Made by a program: the position numbers and the translations under genes | Origin: Exiguobacterium sp. J17977 | GTDB taxonomy: Bacteria > Bacillota > Bacilli > Exiguobacteriales > Exiguobacteriaceae | Direction of reading: 5' to 3' | Assembly: GCF_018616375.1 (NCBI RefSeq) | Contig: NZ_JAEQBB010000008.1 | Coordinates: 1 to 64,000 of the forward strand | Length of the DNA stretch: 64,000 nt | Notes under the pieces: generated by a model | Databases searched by the model: none | What the model saw: the letters and a program-made list of their open reading frames with translations, nothing else | Told to the model about the DNA's origin: nothing | Shown: piece by piece, positions 42,040 to 50,729 of the stretch | Numbering within the stretch: position 1 is the first letter of the stretch | Layout: each line of letters opens with the position of its first letter

Positions 42040-43350
42040 TCAGTCAACTGTAATGTCTGGGTAAGCGTTCTTCGCTTGTTTTTTGAACTCTTCGATTGCT
42101 TCTTCTTTCGACTTCTTACCTTCTACATACTGAAGGACTGAAGCGCCGTAGAGCGTGTCGAGCTGTTGGTCGTATTTCGTGACGATTCCTGGTGTGATTT
42201 CATCCGCTTGGTCGAGGAAGAAGTCGTAGTTGTTCTGTCCGCCGAGGAACTCATCGCTGAAGTCGTCTTTGATTTTGTCGGTAACTGGTTTGTAAGCGAG
42301 GACGTCGCCTGTCTCTTCAGCCCAGCCAGTCAAGAACTCTTCGTCTTGTGTCATGAGCTTAACGAAATCATATGCAGCTTCTTTGTTCTTCGATCCTTCA
42401 TAAACGCCGAGCCATGTGCCACCCCAGAAGTACGGGCTTGGACCGTTCGTGACTGCCCAGTCACCGGCTGTGTCTTTCGCGCTGTCTTTCAAGACGCTGT
42501 GGAGACCCCATGTTGGGAGGACATAAGAGAAGACTTGTGTCTCTGTCTCTTTGCCGCCTTCTTTAACTTTGATCGGCTTCGACATGCCTTCGAACCAAGA
42601 TGGTGACCATTCTGGAGCGAGTGCCGTGTATTGTTTCTCACGAAGTTCTTTCGCGTAGTCCATGTAGTTGATTTTGTCTTCTGTCAACACGAGTTCGTTG
42701 TTGTCGTTTACCCATGCTTCTGGGTTCGCGCCTTGTGAGAACCAACGGATCGCGCCTTCGTCTGGGAACATTTTGTAGCCTTTTTGCTTCATCTTCTCAG
42801 CAACTTCTAAGACGCCGTCCATCGAGCTCATCATGTTTCCGATTTCAGTCGGGTCATCTGTCCCGAGGACTTCTTTCGCTAAGCTACGTTTGTAGTAGAC
42901 GCCACCTGGTGTCGTTTGCCACGAGAGAGCGCGCACGTTGCCATCTTTGTCTTTCCCGAGGTCGAAGACGTAAGGGATGTAGTCGTCTGAGATTTCATTG
43001 ACATTGTAAGGCTCGTCTGAAAGGTTTTCCCAGTAGCCTGCGTCAACCCATTGCTTGAGGAACGCGATTTCGCCTGTGAAGACGTCCGGTGCCCCAACGC
43101 CGCTTTCAAGTGCCGGCTTAAGTTTTGTCGGATAGTCCGCGATTGGAACGATTGTCAATTCGACTTTGACGCCGTTCTTCTCTTCGTATGTTTTGATTGG
43201 CTCTTTGAGTTCATCCGTGAACGACCAAACTTTGAGAACGTCGTCTTTTCCGTTTGACGATTCTGAAGAACCTTCATCGTTTGAGCATGCACCCAAGACG
43301 CCGACTGATAGTGCTCCGATAGAGAGTAAGCTAACTAATTTTTTACGCAT
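42040..43350 (-). CDS. Sugar ABC transporter solute-binding lipoprotein
   Basis: A 436-residue extracellular lipoprotein. Signal peptide MRKKLVSLLSIGALSVGVLG with lipobox LGAC (Cys about 21), then an acidic Ser-rich tether (SNDEGSSESSNGKDD) and an SBP type 1 fold: VLKVWSFTDELKEPIKTYE, GAPDVFTGEIAFLKQWV, PEAWVNDNNELVLT, WGGTWLGVYEGSKNKEAAYDFVKLM. The start is the ATG at 43350 behind AAAGGATGGTT; 78 further codons are open upstream but run through the regulatory region. Likely ligand: beta-glucosides or cello-oligosaccharides, from the linked GH1 enzyme. Confidence 0.94.
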   Translation of the reverse strand: MRKKLVSLLSIGALSVGVLGACSNDEGSSESSNGKDDVLKVWSFTDELKEPIKTYEEKNGVKVELTIVPIADYPTKLKPALESGVGAPDVFTGEIAFLKQWVDAGYWENLSDEPYNVNEISDDYIPYVFDLGKDKDGNVRALSWQTTPGGVYYKRSLAKEVLGTDDPTEIGNMMSSMDGVLEVAEKMKQKGYKMFPDEGAIRWFSQGANPEAWVNDNNELVLTEDKINYMDYAKELREKQYTALAPEWSPSWFEGMSKPIKVKEGGKETETQVFSYVLPTWGLHSVLKDSAKDTAGDWAVTNGPSPYFWGGTWLGVYEGSKNKEAAYDFVKLMTQDEEFLTGWAEETGDVLAYKPVTDKIKDDFSDEFLGGQNNYDFFLDQADEITPGIVTKYDQQLDTLYGASVLQYVEGKKSKEEAIEEFKKQAKNAYPDITVD

Positions 43351-43379
43351 GTGTGAACCATCCTTTATAAGTAGTTTTG

Positions 43380-43393
43380 AGAAAGCGTTTGCA
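43380..43393 (-). promoter_or_regulatory. cre-like site in the binding-protein leader
   Basis: AGAAAGCGTTTGCA (plus strand) matches the CcpA cre consensus closely, 30 bases upstream of the binding-protein start, a roadblock position. It could also be a third, degenerate site for the local LacI regulator, since the cores are alike. Confidence 0.5.
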
Positions 43394-43411
43394 AGAAGAG
43401 GTAATAATTTG

Positions 43412-43427
43412 TCGAAAGCGCTTTCGA
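43412..43427. promoter_or_regulatory. LacI-family operator 1
   Basis: TCGAAAGCGCTTTCGA, a perfect 16-base palindrome with the central CG typical of LacI sites. Confidence 0.75.
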
Positions 43428-43445
43428 AAACATCAAAAATAAAAT

Positions 43446-43463
43446 ATCGAAAGCGGTTTCGAT
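43446..43463. promoter_or_regulatory. LacI-family operator 2
   Basis: ATCGAAAGCGGTTTCGAT, 18 bases, palindromic except for the central base pair. It lies 34 bases from operator 1, about three helical turns, which would allow joint binding on one DNA face. Confidence 0.75.
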
Positions 43464-43549
43464 TTAGGATGAATGATTTTCGAAATCGCTCTCTTCTCTC
43501 CATTCCGCTGAAGCGAACAGAGCGACTTCGAAAGATCATCGTGACTTGT

Positions 43550-44563
43550 TTACTTTTTGACCGGCGCGCATGACGCCCGTTCAATCAAGCGGACTGGGAT
43601 GACGCGTCGTTCGGTGCGTCGTTCTTTGGCCGTCATCTGTTCAATCAACAGTTCAGCAGCCGCTTCCCCGATTTCGTCTGTATCTTGACGAATCGTTGTC
43701 AGCTTCGGTGTGATGTACTTAATCATCTCGATGTCATCGTAACCGATGATGGAAATGTCTTCTGGCACCCGGAGGCCGTGTTCATGAACGGCTTCAATCG
43801 CGCCAATGGCCATTTGGTCACCTGCGACGAAGACGGCAGTCGGCGGAGATGGGAGTTGCAGCAGCTTCTCCATCGCTCGCTTACCTTCCTCGACCGAGAA
43901 GAACCCGGCGTTGACCAAGTACCCTGGTTGAATCGGTAACTCGAGTGCTTGCATTGCAAGCTCATATCCTTTGACGCGGGCCGCACCGGCATCAATCGAC
44001 GAATCTCCGGCGATGTGTGCGATGGCACGGTGGCCCAGCCCGTACAAGTACTCGACCGCAAGGCGAGCTCCAGCCGTGTTGTCCGAGTAGACGACGCTGC
44101 AATTGGCGCTGTCCATGTCGACGACGACGATCGGGATGTCGCTTTGCATGAGCTCTTGAACTTGCTCATCCATCCGGTCCGAGCAAATGACGACGATGCC
44201 GTCGACCGCTCGATGTTTAAAGTGTTCGAGGTAACTCATGTCACGATTGCGGAGGTTCCGTGAGGCGAAAATCAAATCATAGCCATGTTCCTCGGTGGCG
44301 TGACGGAAACTTTCAATGATGCCGTTAAAGAATGGATGCTTCATTCCGACTTCATTCGCCTCTGAGAACATGACGCCGATCGCCCACGATTTCTTCGTCG
44401 ATAACGACTGTGCGTGCGCGTTTGGCAAGTAGTCCATCTCAGCAGCAGCTTGTAATATTTTGGCTCTCGTCTTCTCACTAACGTCCTTGTAGTTGTTTAA
44501 CGCTTTGGAAACGGTCGTGATGGAAAAGCCTGTTTTTTTCGCTAAATCATAAATCGTACCCAT
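43550..44563 (-). CDS. LacI family repressor of the beta-glucoside ABC operon
   Basis: A 337-residue regulator. N-terminal HTH with hinge: TIYDLAKKTGFSITTVSKALNNYKDVS and LPNAHAQSLSTKKSWAIGVMF; then a periplasmic-binding-protein-like effector domain (FFNGIIESFRHATEEHGYDL, GARLAVEYLYGLGHRAIAHIAGD, PEDISIIGYDDIEMIKYITPKLTTI). Three matching palindromes (43412, 43446, 44579) flank it, so it should repress both its own gene and the downstream transporter genes until a sugar binds. ATG near 44563 behind GAAGAGGAGACTGAC. Confidence 0.93.
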   Translation of the reverse strand: MGTIYDLAKKTGFSITTVSKALNNYKDVSEKTRAKILQAAAEMDYLPNAHAQSLSTKKSWAIGVMFSEANEVGMKHPFFNGIIESFRHATEEHGYDLIFASRNLRNRDMSYLEHFKHRAVDGIVVICSDRMDEQVQELMQSDIPIVVVDMDSANCSVVYSDNTAGARLAVEYLYGLGHRAIAHIAGDSSIDAGAARVKGYELAMQALELPIQPGYLVNAGFFSVEEGKRAMEKLLQLPSPPTAVFVAGDQMAIGAIEAVHEHGLRVPEDISIIGYDDIEMIKYITPKLTTIRQDTDEIGEAAAELLIEQMTAKERRTERRVIPVRLIERASCAPVKK

Positions 44564-44578
44564 GTCAGTCTCCTCTTC

Positions 44579-44594
44579 CCGAAAGCGCTTTCGG
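44579..44594. promoter_or_regulatory. LacI-family operator 3 at the regulator promoter
   Basis: CCGAAAGCGCTTTCGG, perfect palindrome sharing CGAAAGCGCTTTCG with operator 1, 15 bases upstream of the regulator start; indicates autoregulation. Confidence 0.75.
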
Positions 44595-44709
44595 TAATTT
44601 GATTGTAGCGCATGAATTTGTAGGAATCAATTCTTTTTCGTGGAATATTTTGAGATTTATTTTCGTACCGTTTTTCTTCTATATTACTGCATCCAAACAC
44701 TTTTTGTCG

Positions 44710-45582
44710 TTAGTGTGTCCGTGTATACAGCCAAACGAGATTCGTAAATTTCTGTACTTCCGTCTCTCCCGTTACACCTTTGAACAGACGTTGGAACGGT
44801 TTGAGCAATTGCTCGATGACAATCTTCCGCAACCGGTCTTGATGCAACTCATACGTGATCGCCTCAAACAAATCCGCTTGTTCTTCGGTCATCTTGACGT
44901 GTGCATGAATCCGTTCCGCCATCTCAATCAACTCGTCTTTCGTGACGAGGTTTTTATCCGTCGTGCCGCGCATTTGGTCGACCGTAACCGGATTTAAAAT
45001 ATGCTCGTTCGTCTCAACCATGCGGGCCGCCATCAGCTCGACGTACGCGTACAAATTCCGAATCAATTTCTGAATCGAATAGGCCGTGTTCGTGATGCGG
45101 AGCGTGAACAGGATATGTTGCAACATCCCATTGAAGAGCACCGTCAACTCGACCGAGTACGGGCGAATCTCCTCACCGATAATCTCGGTCAAACGCATGG
45201 CAAGCCACTCAATCTCATAGACTCGGTGCTGCAAGACGAGCTTCTTCAGCTCGGGCTCGTTCGCCGACATGATTGACTCGAACAAGGCGTGAAGGTTCCG
45301 CTCTTCATTCAGTTGAATCAGAATCGAAATCTGTTCGATAAAGACGTCCTTGTCACGCTTGTCCCGTCCCATCTGCATCTCGATGCGGCGTTGGCCGGCA
45401 TCATAGCGCAAATTCTCGAGGATATTGGCGACACAGTCCGTCTTCGAGGCGAAGTAATTGTAGAATGTCCCTTTCGAGATGTTCGCCCGCTCAATGATTT
45501 CTTGGACCGACGTCTGTTGGACCCCGTTCTCAATGAAGAGGTTCATGGCGACATCGGCAACTTTTCGTTTCTTATCTTTCAT
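44710..45582 (-). CDS. TetR family regulator
   Basis: A 290-residue regulator, longer than the usual 190-220 because of an extended C-terminal helical domain. N-terminal HTH: KVADVAMNLFIENGVQQTSV, EIIERANISKGTFYNYFASKTD. It is divergent from the MFS exporter and probably represses it, with an inducing drug bound in the C-terminal part. The ATG at 45582 with GGAGCAGGAAACG upstream is preferred; another ATG 27 bases upstream has no site. Confidence 0.9.
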   Translation of the reverse strand: MKDKKRKVADVAMNLFIENGVQQTSVQEIIERANISKGTFYNYFASKTDCVANILENLRYDAGQRRIEMQMGRDKRDKDVFIEQISILIQLNEERNLHALFESIMSANEPELKKLVLQHRVYEIEWLAMRLTEIIGEEIRPYSVELTVLFNGMLQHILFTLRITNTAYSIQKLIRNLYAYVELMAARMVETNEHILNPVTVDQMRGTTDKNLVTKDELIEMAERIHAHVKMTEEQADLFEAITYELHQDRLRKIVIEQLLKPFQRLFKGVTGETEVQKFTNLVWLYTRTH

Positions 45583-45627
45583 ATCGTTTCCTGCTCCGTT
45601 CTGTTTCATTTATAGATTCAGTATATC

Positions 45628-45650
45628 ATTTTGAACTGATAGTACAAAAT
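45628..45650. promoter_or_regulatory. TetR operator (candidate)
   Basis: ATTTTGAACT-gat-AGTACAAAAT: 9 of 10 symmetric pairs, in the 155-base region between the divergent TetR and MFS genes. A rightward promoter TTGATT (45653-45658), 17 bases, TAAAAT (45676-45681) abuts it. Confidence 0.65.
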
Positions 45651-45737
45651 GGTTGATTTATTTATACGACGGGTATAAAATCATCACATCGACACTTACT
45701 AGTATATAACTATTCAGAACATAAAGGAGCAATTCGT

Positions 45738-47237
45738 ATGAAACCAGAATTCCAAAAGAAACCGCCGTATCTCATGCTCGCGGTCCTCTTTGCGGGGGCG
45801 TTCATCGCCTTCCTGAACAACTCTTTACTTAACGTCGCGCTCCCATCGATCATGGTCGATTTGGAGATTGCCGACTACTCGACCGTGCAATGGCTCGCGA
45901 CAGGCTTCATGCTCGTGACTGGTGTGCTCGTCCCGGCATCGGCCTACTTGATCACCCGGTTCTCGAACCGAAGCCTCTTCATCACCTCGATGGCGATTTT
46001 CGCTATCGGGACGGCCATCGCCGCCTTTTCACCGAACTTCGGTGTCTTACTCACCGGTCGGATGATTCAAGCGGTCGGTGCCTCGACGATGGGTCCACTC
46101 CTCATGAACGTCATGCTCGTCAGTTTCCCGCGTGAAAAACGTGGAACGGCGATGGGGATTTTCGGTCTCGTCATGATTTCCGCACCAGCCATCGGACCGA
46201 CGCTTTCAGGTTATATCGTCGAGTATTACGACTGGCGCGTCTTATTTGAGATGATTCTCCCACTCGCTATCATCGGTCTCGGTCTTGCCATTTGGAAAGC
46301 CGAGAACGTCATGGTCCAAAACAAAGAACAATCGCTCGACTATCTGTCACTCGTCTTGTCGACGATTGGATTCGGTGGCGTCTTGTACGGTGTCAGCTCA
46401 GCGAGTTCGGATGGCTGGGACAACCCGATCGTCTTGACGACGATGATTGTCGGATTCGTCGCGTTAATCGCCTTCGTCATCCGTCAGCTCAACATGGAGA
46501 AACCGCTACTCGACCTTCGGGCGTACAAATACCCAATGTTCGCGCTTGCCTCGATCATCGCGATGGTCAACGCCGTCGCCATGTTCTCTGGGATGATTTT
46601 GACACCGGCCTACGTTCAAAGCGTCCGCGGCATCTCGCCGCTCGACTCTGGGCTGATGCTATTGCCGGGTGCCATCATCATGGGAATCATGTCGCCAATC
46701 ACCGGGAAACTGTTCGATAAGTTTGGACCGAAGTTGCTCTCGATTACAGGTCTCACTATCACCGCAATTTCGACGTATATGCTCGCCCACGTTCAACTCG
46801 ATTCGACGTACACGTACATCGTGACGACGTATACGCTCCGCATGTTCGGGATGTCGATGGTCATGATGCCGATTATGACTAACGGTCTTAACCAGTTGCC
46901 GACGAGCCTCAACCCGCACGGGACGGCCATCAACAACACGGCCCAACAAGTATCCGGTGCAATCGGTACGGCCGTCCTCGTCACCATCATGAACTCGGTG
47001 ACGCGAACCGAAGCCGAATCGCTCATGACCGGCGTCGACCCAGCGACACTCACCGAGAGTGCCATGGGCGCGTTGACTCAGCAAGCACTCCTCTCAGGGA
47101 TTCAGTACTCGTTCTATGTCGCACTCGGCATGAACATTTTGGCGCTCGTCCTCGCCTTCTTCGTGAAGCGCGTCGATGTGAAGAACCAAACGTTTGCCGA
47201 AGATGCTTCGAATGAAGAACTCAAAAAAGCGAATTAA
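45738..47237 (+). CDS. DHA2 family MFS drug exporter (EmrB/QacA type)
   Basis: A 499-residue transporter with 14 membrane segments. MFS signature blocks: FIAFLNNSLLNVALPSIMVDL (TM1, D/N motif), WLATGFMLVTGVLVPASAYL, GRMIQAVGASTMGPLLMNV, and motif C-like GLVMISAPAIGPTLSGYIVE. Exports lipophilic cations or antibiotics with protons; resembles LmrB/QacA lineage. ATG with AAAGGAGCAATTC upstream. Controlled by the divergent TetR regulator. Confidence 0.93.
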   Translation: MKPEFQKKPPYLMLAVLFAGAFIAFLNNSLLNVALPSIMVDLEIADYSTVQWLATGFMLVTGVLVPASAYLITRFSNRSLFITSMAIFAIGTAIAAFSPNFGVLLTGRMIQAVGASTMGPLLMNVMLVSFPREKRGTAMGIFGLVMISAPAIGPTLSGYIVEYYDWRVLFEMILPLAIIGLGLAIWKAENVMVQNKEQSLDYLSLVLSTIGFGGVLYGVSSASSDGWDNPIVLTTMIVGFVALIAFVIRQLNMEKPLLDLRAYKYPMFALASIIAMVNAVAMFSGMILTPAYVQSVRGISPLDSGLMLLPGAIIMGIMSPITGKLFDKFGPKLLSITGLTITAISTYMLAHVQLDSTYTYIVTTYTLRMFGMSMVMMPIMTNGLNQLPTSLNPHGTAINNTAQQVSGAIGTAVLVTIMNSVTRTEAESLMTGVDPATLTESAMGALTQQALLSGIQYSFYVALGMNILALVLAFFVKRVDVKNQTFAEDASNEELKKAN

Positions 47238-47240
47238 CAC

Positions 47241-47279
47241 AACAAGCCGTCCTGTCCAAACAGGGCGGCTTGTTTTTTC
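47241..47279 (+). terminator. Terminator after MFS exporter
   Basis: ACAAGCCGTCCTGT-ccaa-ACAGGGCGGCTTGT (one G-U) followed by TTTTTC. Confidence 0.9.
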
Positions 47280-47281
47280 GT

Positions 47282-47740
47282 TTATCCTTTTGTAAAACTC
47301 AAGTCATGCCGACTCGGATGTTCCGGGTCGAGCTGGCGAATCTTGCGTTCGTAATACATCGTCGTCGCCGCTTGGCCCGCAACCGCCCCAAAGAAAATCA
47401 TCATCCATAAGAATAGATTTGACTGGAATCCGTTCTTAAACAACAAACAGAACCCGATGGCCCCGAACAACGAGACGGCGTTGCGGCCGAGATACGTGCG
47501 GCGAATGAACATCTGGACGGACGGTTCGTCTGTCAGTCGTTGCATGAATTGGCTTTCGCGCCACTCCAAATAAATCAACACGACGAGCGCCGCCAAGAAG
47601 GCGATTCCATAACCCGTTTGAAATTCGTTCATGACCAATAACGCAAATGACATCCCGACCGCGATGACGACGGATACGTGTAAGGGCATCCATCTTTTTT
47701 GATACGATTGAATCGAACGCATCCGTGCTTGTTTCTCCAT
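47282..47740 (-). CDS. Small membrane protein, isolated member of the paralogue family
   Basis: A 152-residue protein with four membrane helices in two pairs, a basic N-terminus (EKQARMRSIQSYQKRW), a polar loop SQFMQRLTDEPSVQMFIRRT and C-terminal IRQLDPEHPSRHDLSF. This tail matches the HxxxEL-type signature of the arrays at 29.9-32.2 and 60.7-63.1 kb. The ATG at 47740 with GAGGTGATGGGA upstream is chosen over the ATG six bases earlier, which overlaps that site. Function unknown. Confidence 0.78.
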   Translation of the reverse strand: MEKQARMRSIQSYQKRWMPLHVSVVIAVGMSFALLVMNEFQTGYGIAFLAALVVLIYLEWRESQFMQRLTDEPSVQMFIRRTYLGRNAVSLFGAIGFCLLFKNGFQSNLFLWMMIFFGAVAGQAATTMYYERKIRQLDPEHPSRHDLSFTKG

Positions 47741-47921
47741 TCCCATCACCTCGTTTCTATTTACGTAAGCAAATTGATTTAAGTTTCGTGAAAAGTAATG
47801 CTCCATAATTTAACTTCATAAATTTGGATGATTCATCCCGCTTAATCAAAATGAAATAATTTAAAACCCTAATATATGGTATTATTTGCATAGTTTATTT
47901 ACTGATTAGGGAGGAACAAGG

Positions 47922-48539
47922 ATGAAAAACATGTTCGTTTATTCGATCGGAATTGCTTTAATCCTATTTTCGTTGATTATATCGATGCCATCCGTTTCAG
48001 CTGCGTCAAAAAAAGAAAATCGTGCTATTATGGGAACATCAGCATTAACACCTCAACAGATGGCGGACTTTGTCAAAAAGAAAAATCCGAAAAACGTCCG
48101 GCTTGAAGGTGTGACCGTCGAAGAGCTCGCCAAGTTGTTCGTCGTCATCGGAGCAAAAGAAGGTGTCCGTGGCGATGTCGCGTTCGCGCAGGCGTTGAAG
48201 GAGACCGGCTACTTCAGTTACAAAGGGGACGTCCTCCCGAGGCAACACAATTATGCGGGCATCGGAACGGTGGGTAATGGGGTAAAAGGCCATACGTTCC
48301 GCTCGCCTTTCCAAGGCGTCACAGCCCATATTCAGCATTTGAAGGCATACGCTTCGAAAGACAAACTGAACATGAAGCTTGTAGACCCTCGCTTCCGTTA
48401 CGTGAAACGAGGATCCGCACCAACATGGCCCGCCCTACAAGGCAAATGGGCGATGCAGCCGAGAGGCAACTATGGCAACGACATCCTTGCAATCTACAAA
48501 GAGATGGAACGGACAAAACTTCGCGTCGCCAAAAAATGA
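47922..48539 (+). CDS. Secreted N-acetylglucosaminidase
   Basis: A 205-residue protein: signal peptide about 1-28 (ending SVSAAS), short linker, then a glucosaminidase domain (GH73-like): AKLFVVIGAKEGVRGDVAFAQALKETGYF (catalytic Glu in KETGYF, about 92), QHNYAGIGTVG, FRSPFQGVTAHIQHLKAYA, and PTWPALQGKWA. Cleaves the glycan backbone of peptidoglycan. Short and without wall-binding repeats. ATG behind GGGAGGAACAAGG. Confidence 0.88.
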   Translation: MKNMFVYSIGIALILFSLIISMPSVSAASKKENRAIMGTSALTPQQMADFVKKKNPKNVRLEGVTVEELAKLFVVIGAKEGVRGDVAFAQALKETGYFSYKGDVLPRQHNYAGIGTVGNGVKGHTFRSPFQGVTAHIQHLKAYASKDKLNMKLVDPRFRYVKRGSAPTWPALQGKWAMQPRGNYGNDILAIYKEMERTKLRVAKK

Positions 48540-48572
48540 ATGACCTACAATGACTTACAGGGGTGAAAGATA

Positions 48573-48650
48573 GTGACTTGCAACCAAGTACGATTGTTTA
48601 GCGGACTCGCACTTCTCGTGACCGGCGTCGCTTTACTACTTAAACGTTAA
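48573..48650 (+). CDS. 25-residue membrane microprotein (candidate)
   Basis: GTG start at 48573 preceded by GGGGTG with a 7-base spacer. The peptide begins MTCNQVRLFSG, then a single hydrophobic segment LALLVTGVALLL and ends with Lys-Arg directly before TAA, which abuts a strong terminator. The site, hydrophobic core and positive end make a real microprotein plausible. It follows the glucosaminidase gene by 33 bases and may share its transcript. Confidence 0.55.
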   Translation: MTCNQVRLFSGLALLVTGVALLLKR

Positions 48651-48690
48651 CAAGCATTCGGGGTATTCGCCCCGATGCTTTTTTATTTTA
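48651..48690 (+). terminator. Terminator after glucosaminidase/microprotein
   Basis: AAGCAT(T)CGGGG-tattcg-CCCCGATGCTT followed by TTTTATTTTA. Confidence 0.9.
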
Positions 48691-48783
48691 CTTATAAATC
48701 TCGATTTGGCGGTTGCCTTGAATCAATGCATGGACGAATTTTAAATGGATCACTTGTTGAGGAAATCGTGATTCGAAAAAACA

Positions 48784-49878
48784 TCAAGTTCTGTCAGCAT
48801 CGCTTCCTCGTTCAATCGGAAAGCTAGCTTCAAAACAAATTCGGTTATCTCCCGATGCATACGCTGTCAGCATGCCTTCGTGCAGAAGCATGATTTGCCG
48901 GGCGATTGACAGGCCGAGCCCATCCCCCGGCGTCTCGCCTCGTGATGCGTCCACCCGATACGTCCGGTCAAATAAATGGTCGATGGATGCAAGCGTCCGC
49001 GGTGTCGTCTCGTTACACAATTGCCACAAGACATACTCATCTCGTTCGACGAGCGTCAATTCGATCGGTCCATCCGGTGTTGCGTATTTCAATGCGTTCG
49101 ACATCAAGTTCTGAAAGACGCGAATCAGTTGGTCTTGATCGGCTTCGATGTAGAGATCGGGCTGAACATTGATCGATACACGATACCCTGCTTCTTCAAA
49201 CAACGGACCCATCTCATGGACGAGTTGCGTCGTCAACAGACTGATGTTCATCCGATGTTTCAAGAGCGTTACTTGAGATGAGTATAAGCGATTCACGTCC
49301 ATCAACTGATCAAGCAATTGTTCGAGCTGAGCCGTTTTCTCATTCAACACGTTAAAATGATTCTGTTCGACGTCCGTCATGACACGTTCGCTTTCTAGCA
49401 ATTGCAGATACCCGCGAATACTTGTCAGCGGTGTCCGCAAGTCGTGAGACAGGTTAGAGAACAACTGGTTCCGTTCTTCTTCATAGGCACGTTCTTTATC
49501 GAATAATTCTTGCAGTTGCTGTGACATTTGATTCACACTTTGCCCTAGTGAAGCCAGCTCGTCCCGTCCTTCCACCTCGACCGTCCGACCGAGGTCGCCA
49601 CTAGCGATTTGCTCAATCTCGCTCGATAAGTACGTGATTTTGCGTAACGTTTTGCGCATCATCAACGAGAAGCCAATCACAAAAATGATAATCGTAATGA
49701 ACGTCACGCTTAAAAACGCCAAATTGGACGTCAAAGGGTCAGGCGTGGTCTCGTTCCGAATGTAATACATACTGATCGAGTAGCCCATGATTAAAAACGC
49801 AATCGTCGCAATCAGTGCATTGATCAAGATAATCCCAATCAGCTTGACGAGTAATCGGTCCCACTGTCGCTGTCTCAT
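48784..49878 (-). CDS. Two-component sensor histidine kinase
   Basis: A 364-residue kinase with two membrane segments (about 14-38 and 58-80) and a short external loop, HAMP domain, then HisKA with FSNLSHDLRTPLTSIRGYLQ (His about 150) and HATPase with N-box NALKYATPDG and GDGLGLSI. The small external loop is typical of intramembrane-sensing kinases responding to envelope stress. The ATG overlaps the response regulator stop (ATGA). Open reading continues past the TGA for 31 codons; see findings. Confidence 0.94.
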   Translation of the reverse strand: MRQRQWDRLLVKLIGIILINALIATIAFLIMGYSISMYYIRNETTPDPLTSNLAFLSVTFITIIIFVIGFSLMMRKTLRKITYLSSEIEQIASGDLGRTVEVEGRDELASLGQSVNQMSQQLQELFDKERAYEEERNQLFSNLSHDLRTPLTSIRGYLQLLESERVMTDVEQNHFNVLNEKTAQLEQLLDQLMDVNRLYSSQVTLLKHRMNISLLTTQLVHEMGPLFEEAGYRVSINVQPDLYIEADQDQLIRVFQNLMSNALKYATPDGPIELTLVERDEYVLWQLCNETTPRTLASIDHLFDRTYRVDASRGETPGDGLGLSIARQIMLLHEGMLTAYASGDNRICFEASFPIERGSDADRT

Positions 49879-50567
49879 AACCGGTACCCTACGCCCCAAA
49901 CCGTCTTGATAAACGATGGTTTCCGAGGCGTATCTTCTATTTTCTCGCGAATTTTCGTGATGTGCACCATCACGGTATTATCGACCTCAAATGCATCCTC
50001 GCCCCACACGGCCTCATAAATCTGTTCGACCGTCAGCACTTGATTCGGATGCCTCATGAAATAGGCGAGAATATCAAACTCTTTTGGGGTGAGGCGAATC
50101 AGCGTCTCGCCTTTTTGACATTGTCTCGTCTGCACGTCGAGCGTCAATTCTTGAAACATGAGTTTCCCAGACTGGCTCGCTTGATGTGCCCCATAGTCAC
50201 GATAACGTCGGAGCAACGACTTGACCCGAAGCGTCACCTCGAGCGGATTGAACGGCTTTTTCATATAGTCATCCGCTCCGACAGAAATCCCTTGCATCAA
50301 ATCCAGGTCACTCGTTTTAGCCGTTAGCATCAAAATTGGCATGAACTGTGTCTTCCGGATTTCGATGCATGTGGAAATGCCGTCCATGACGGGCATCATC
50401 CAATCCAAAATGAGTAAATCGATTGGTTCATGCGCGACGATGTCGAGCACCTCTTGGCCGGTTTTCGCAAACCGAAGCAAATACCCTTCATTCTTTAAAT
50501 AAATCGCGAGCAGCTCGCGAATTGCCTCATCGTCATCAGCAATCAAAATGGTCGGTTGTGACCGCAT
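49875..50567 (-). CDS. OmpR family response regulator
   Basis: A 230-residue regulator: receiver domain with ADDDEAIRE (acidic pocket), LLILDWMMPVMDG (phosphorylated Asp about 54), MLTAKTSD (Thr) and KPFNPLEV (Lys), then an OmpR-type winged helix (LTPKEFDILAYFMRHPNQVL, VWGEDAFEVDNTVMVHITKIREK). Cotranscribed with the kinase. Candidate binding repeats lie upstream at 50730-50748. ATG near 50567 behind AAGGAGGAAGATC. Confidence 0.95.
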   Translation of the reverse strand: MRSQPTILIADDDEAIRELLAIYLKNEGYLLRFAKTGQEVLDIVAHEPIDLLILDWMMPVMDGISTCIEIRKTQFMPILMLTAKTSDLDLMQGISVGADDYMKKPFNPLEVTLRVKSLLRRYRDYGAHQASQSGKLMFQELTLDVQTRQCQKGETLIRLTPKEFDILAYFMRHPNQVLTVEQIYEAVWGEDAFEVDNTVMVHITKIREKIEDTPRKPSFIKTVWGVGYRL

Positions 50568-50729
50568 GATCTTCCTCCTTGCCTGAGTTACGCGTTATCA
50601 TGGACGTCCTAATCATCGTCTCGATTGAATCTAGCGTAGCATCTTTTTTCCGCTTCTGTTCCATCCTACACGTCAACTTGTCTATTTATCTTAAGGATAC
50701 CGAGCAGATTGCAACGATTTCTGTGGTAC

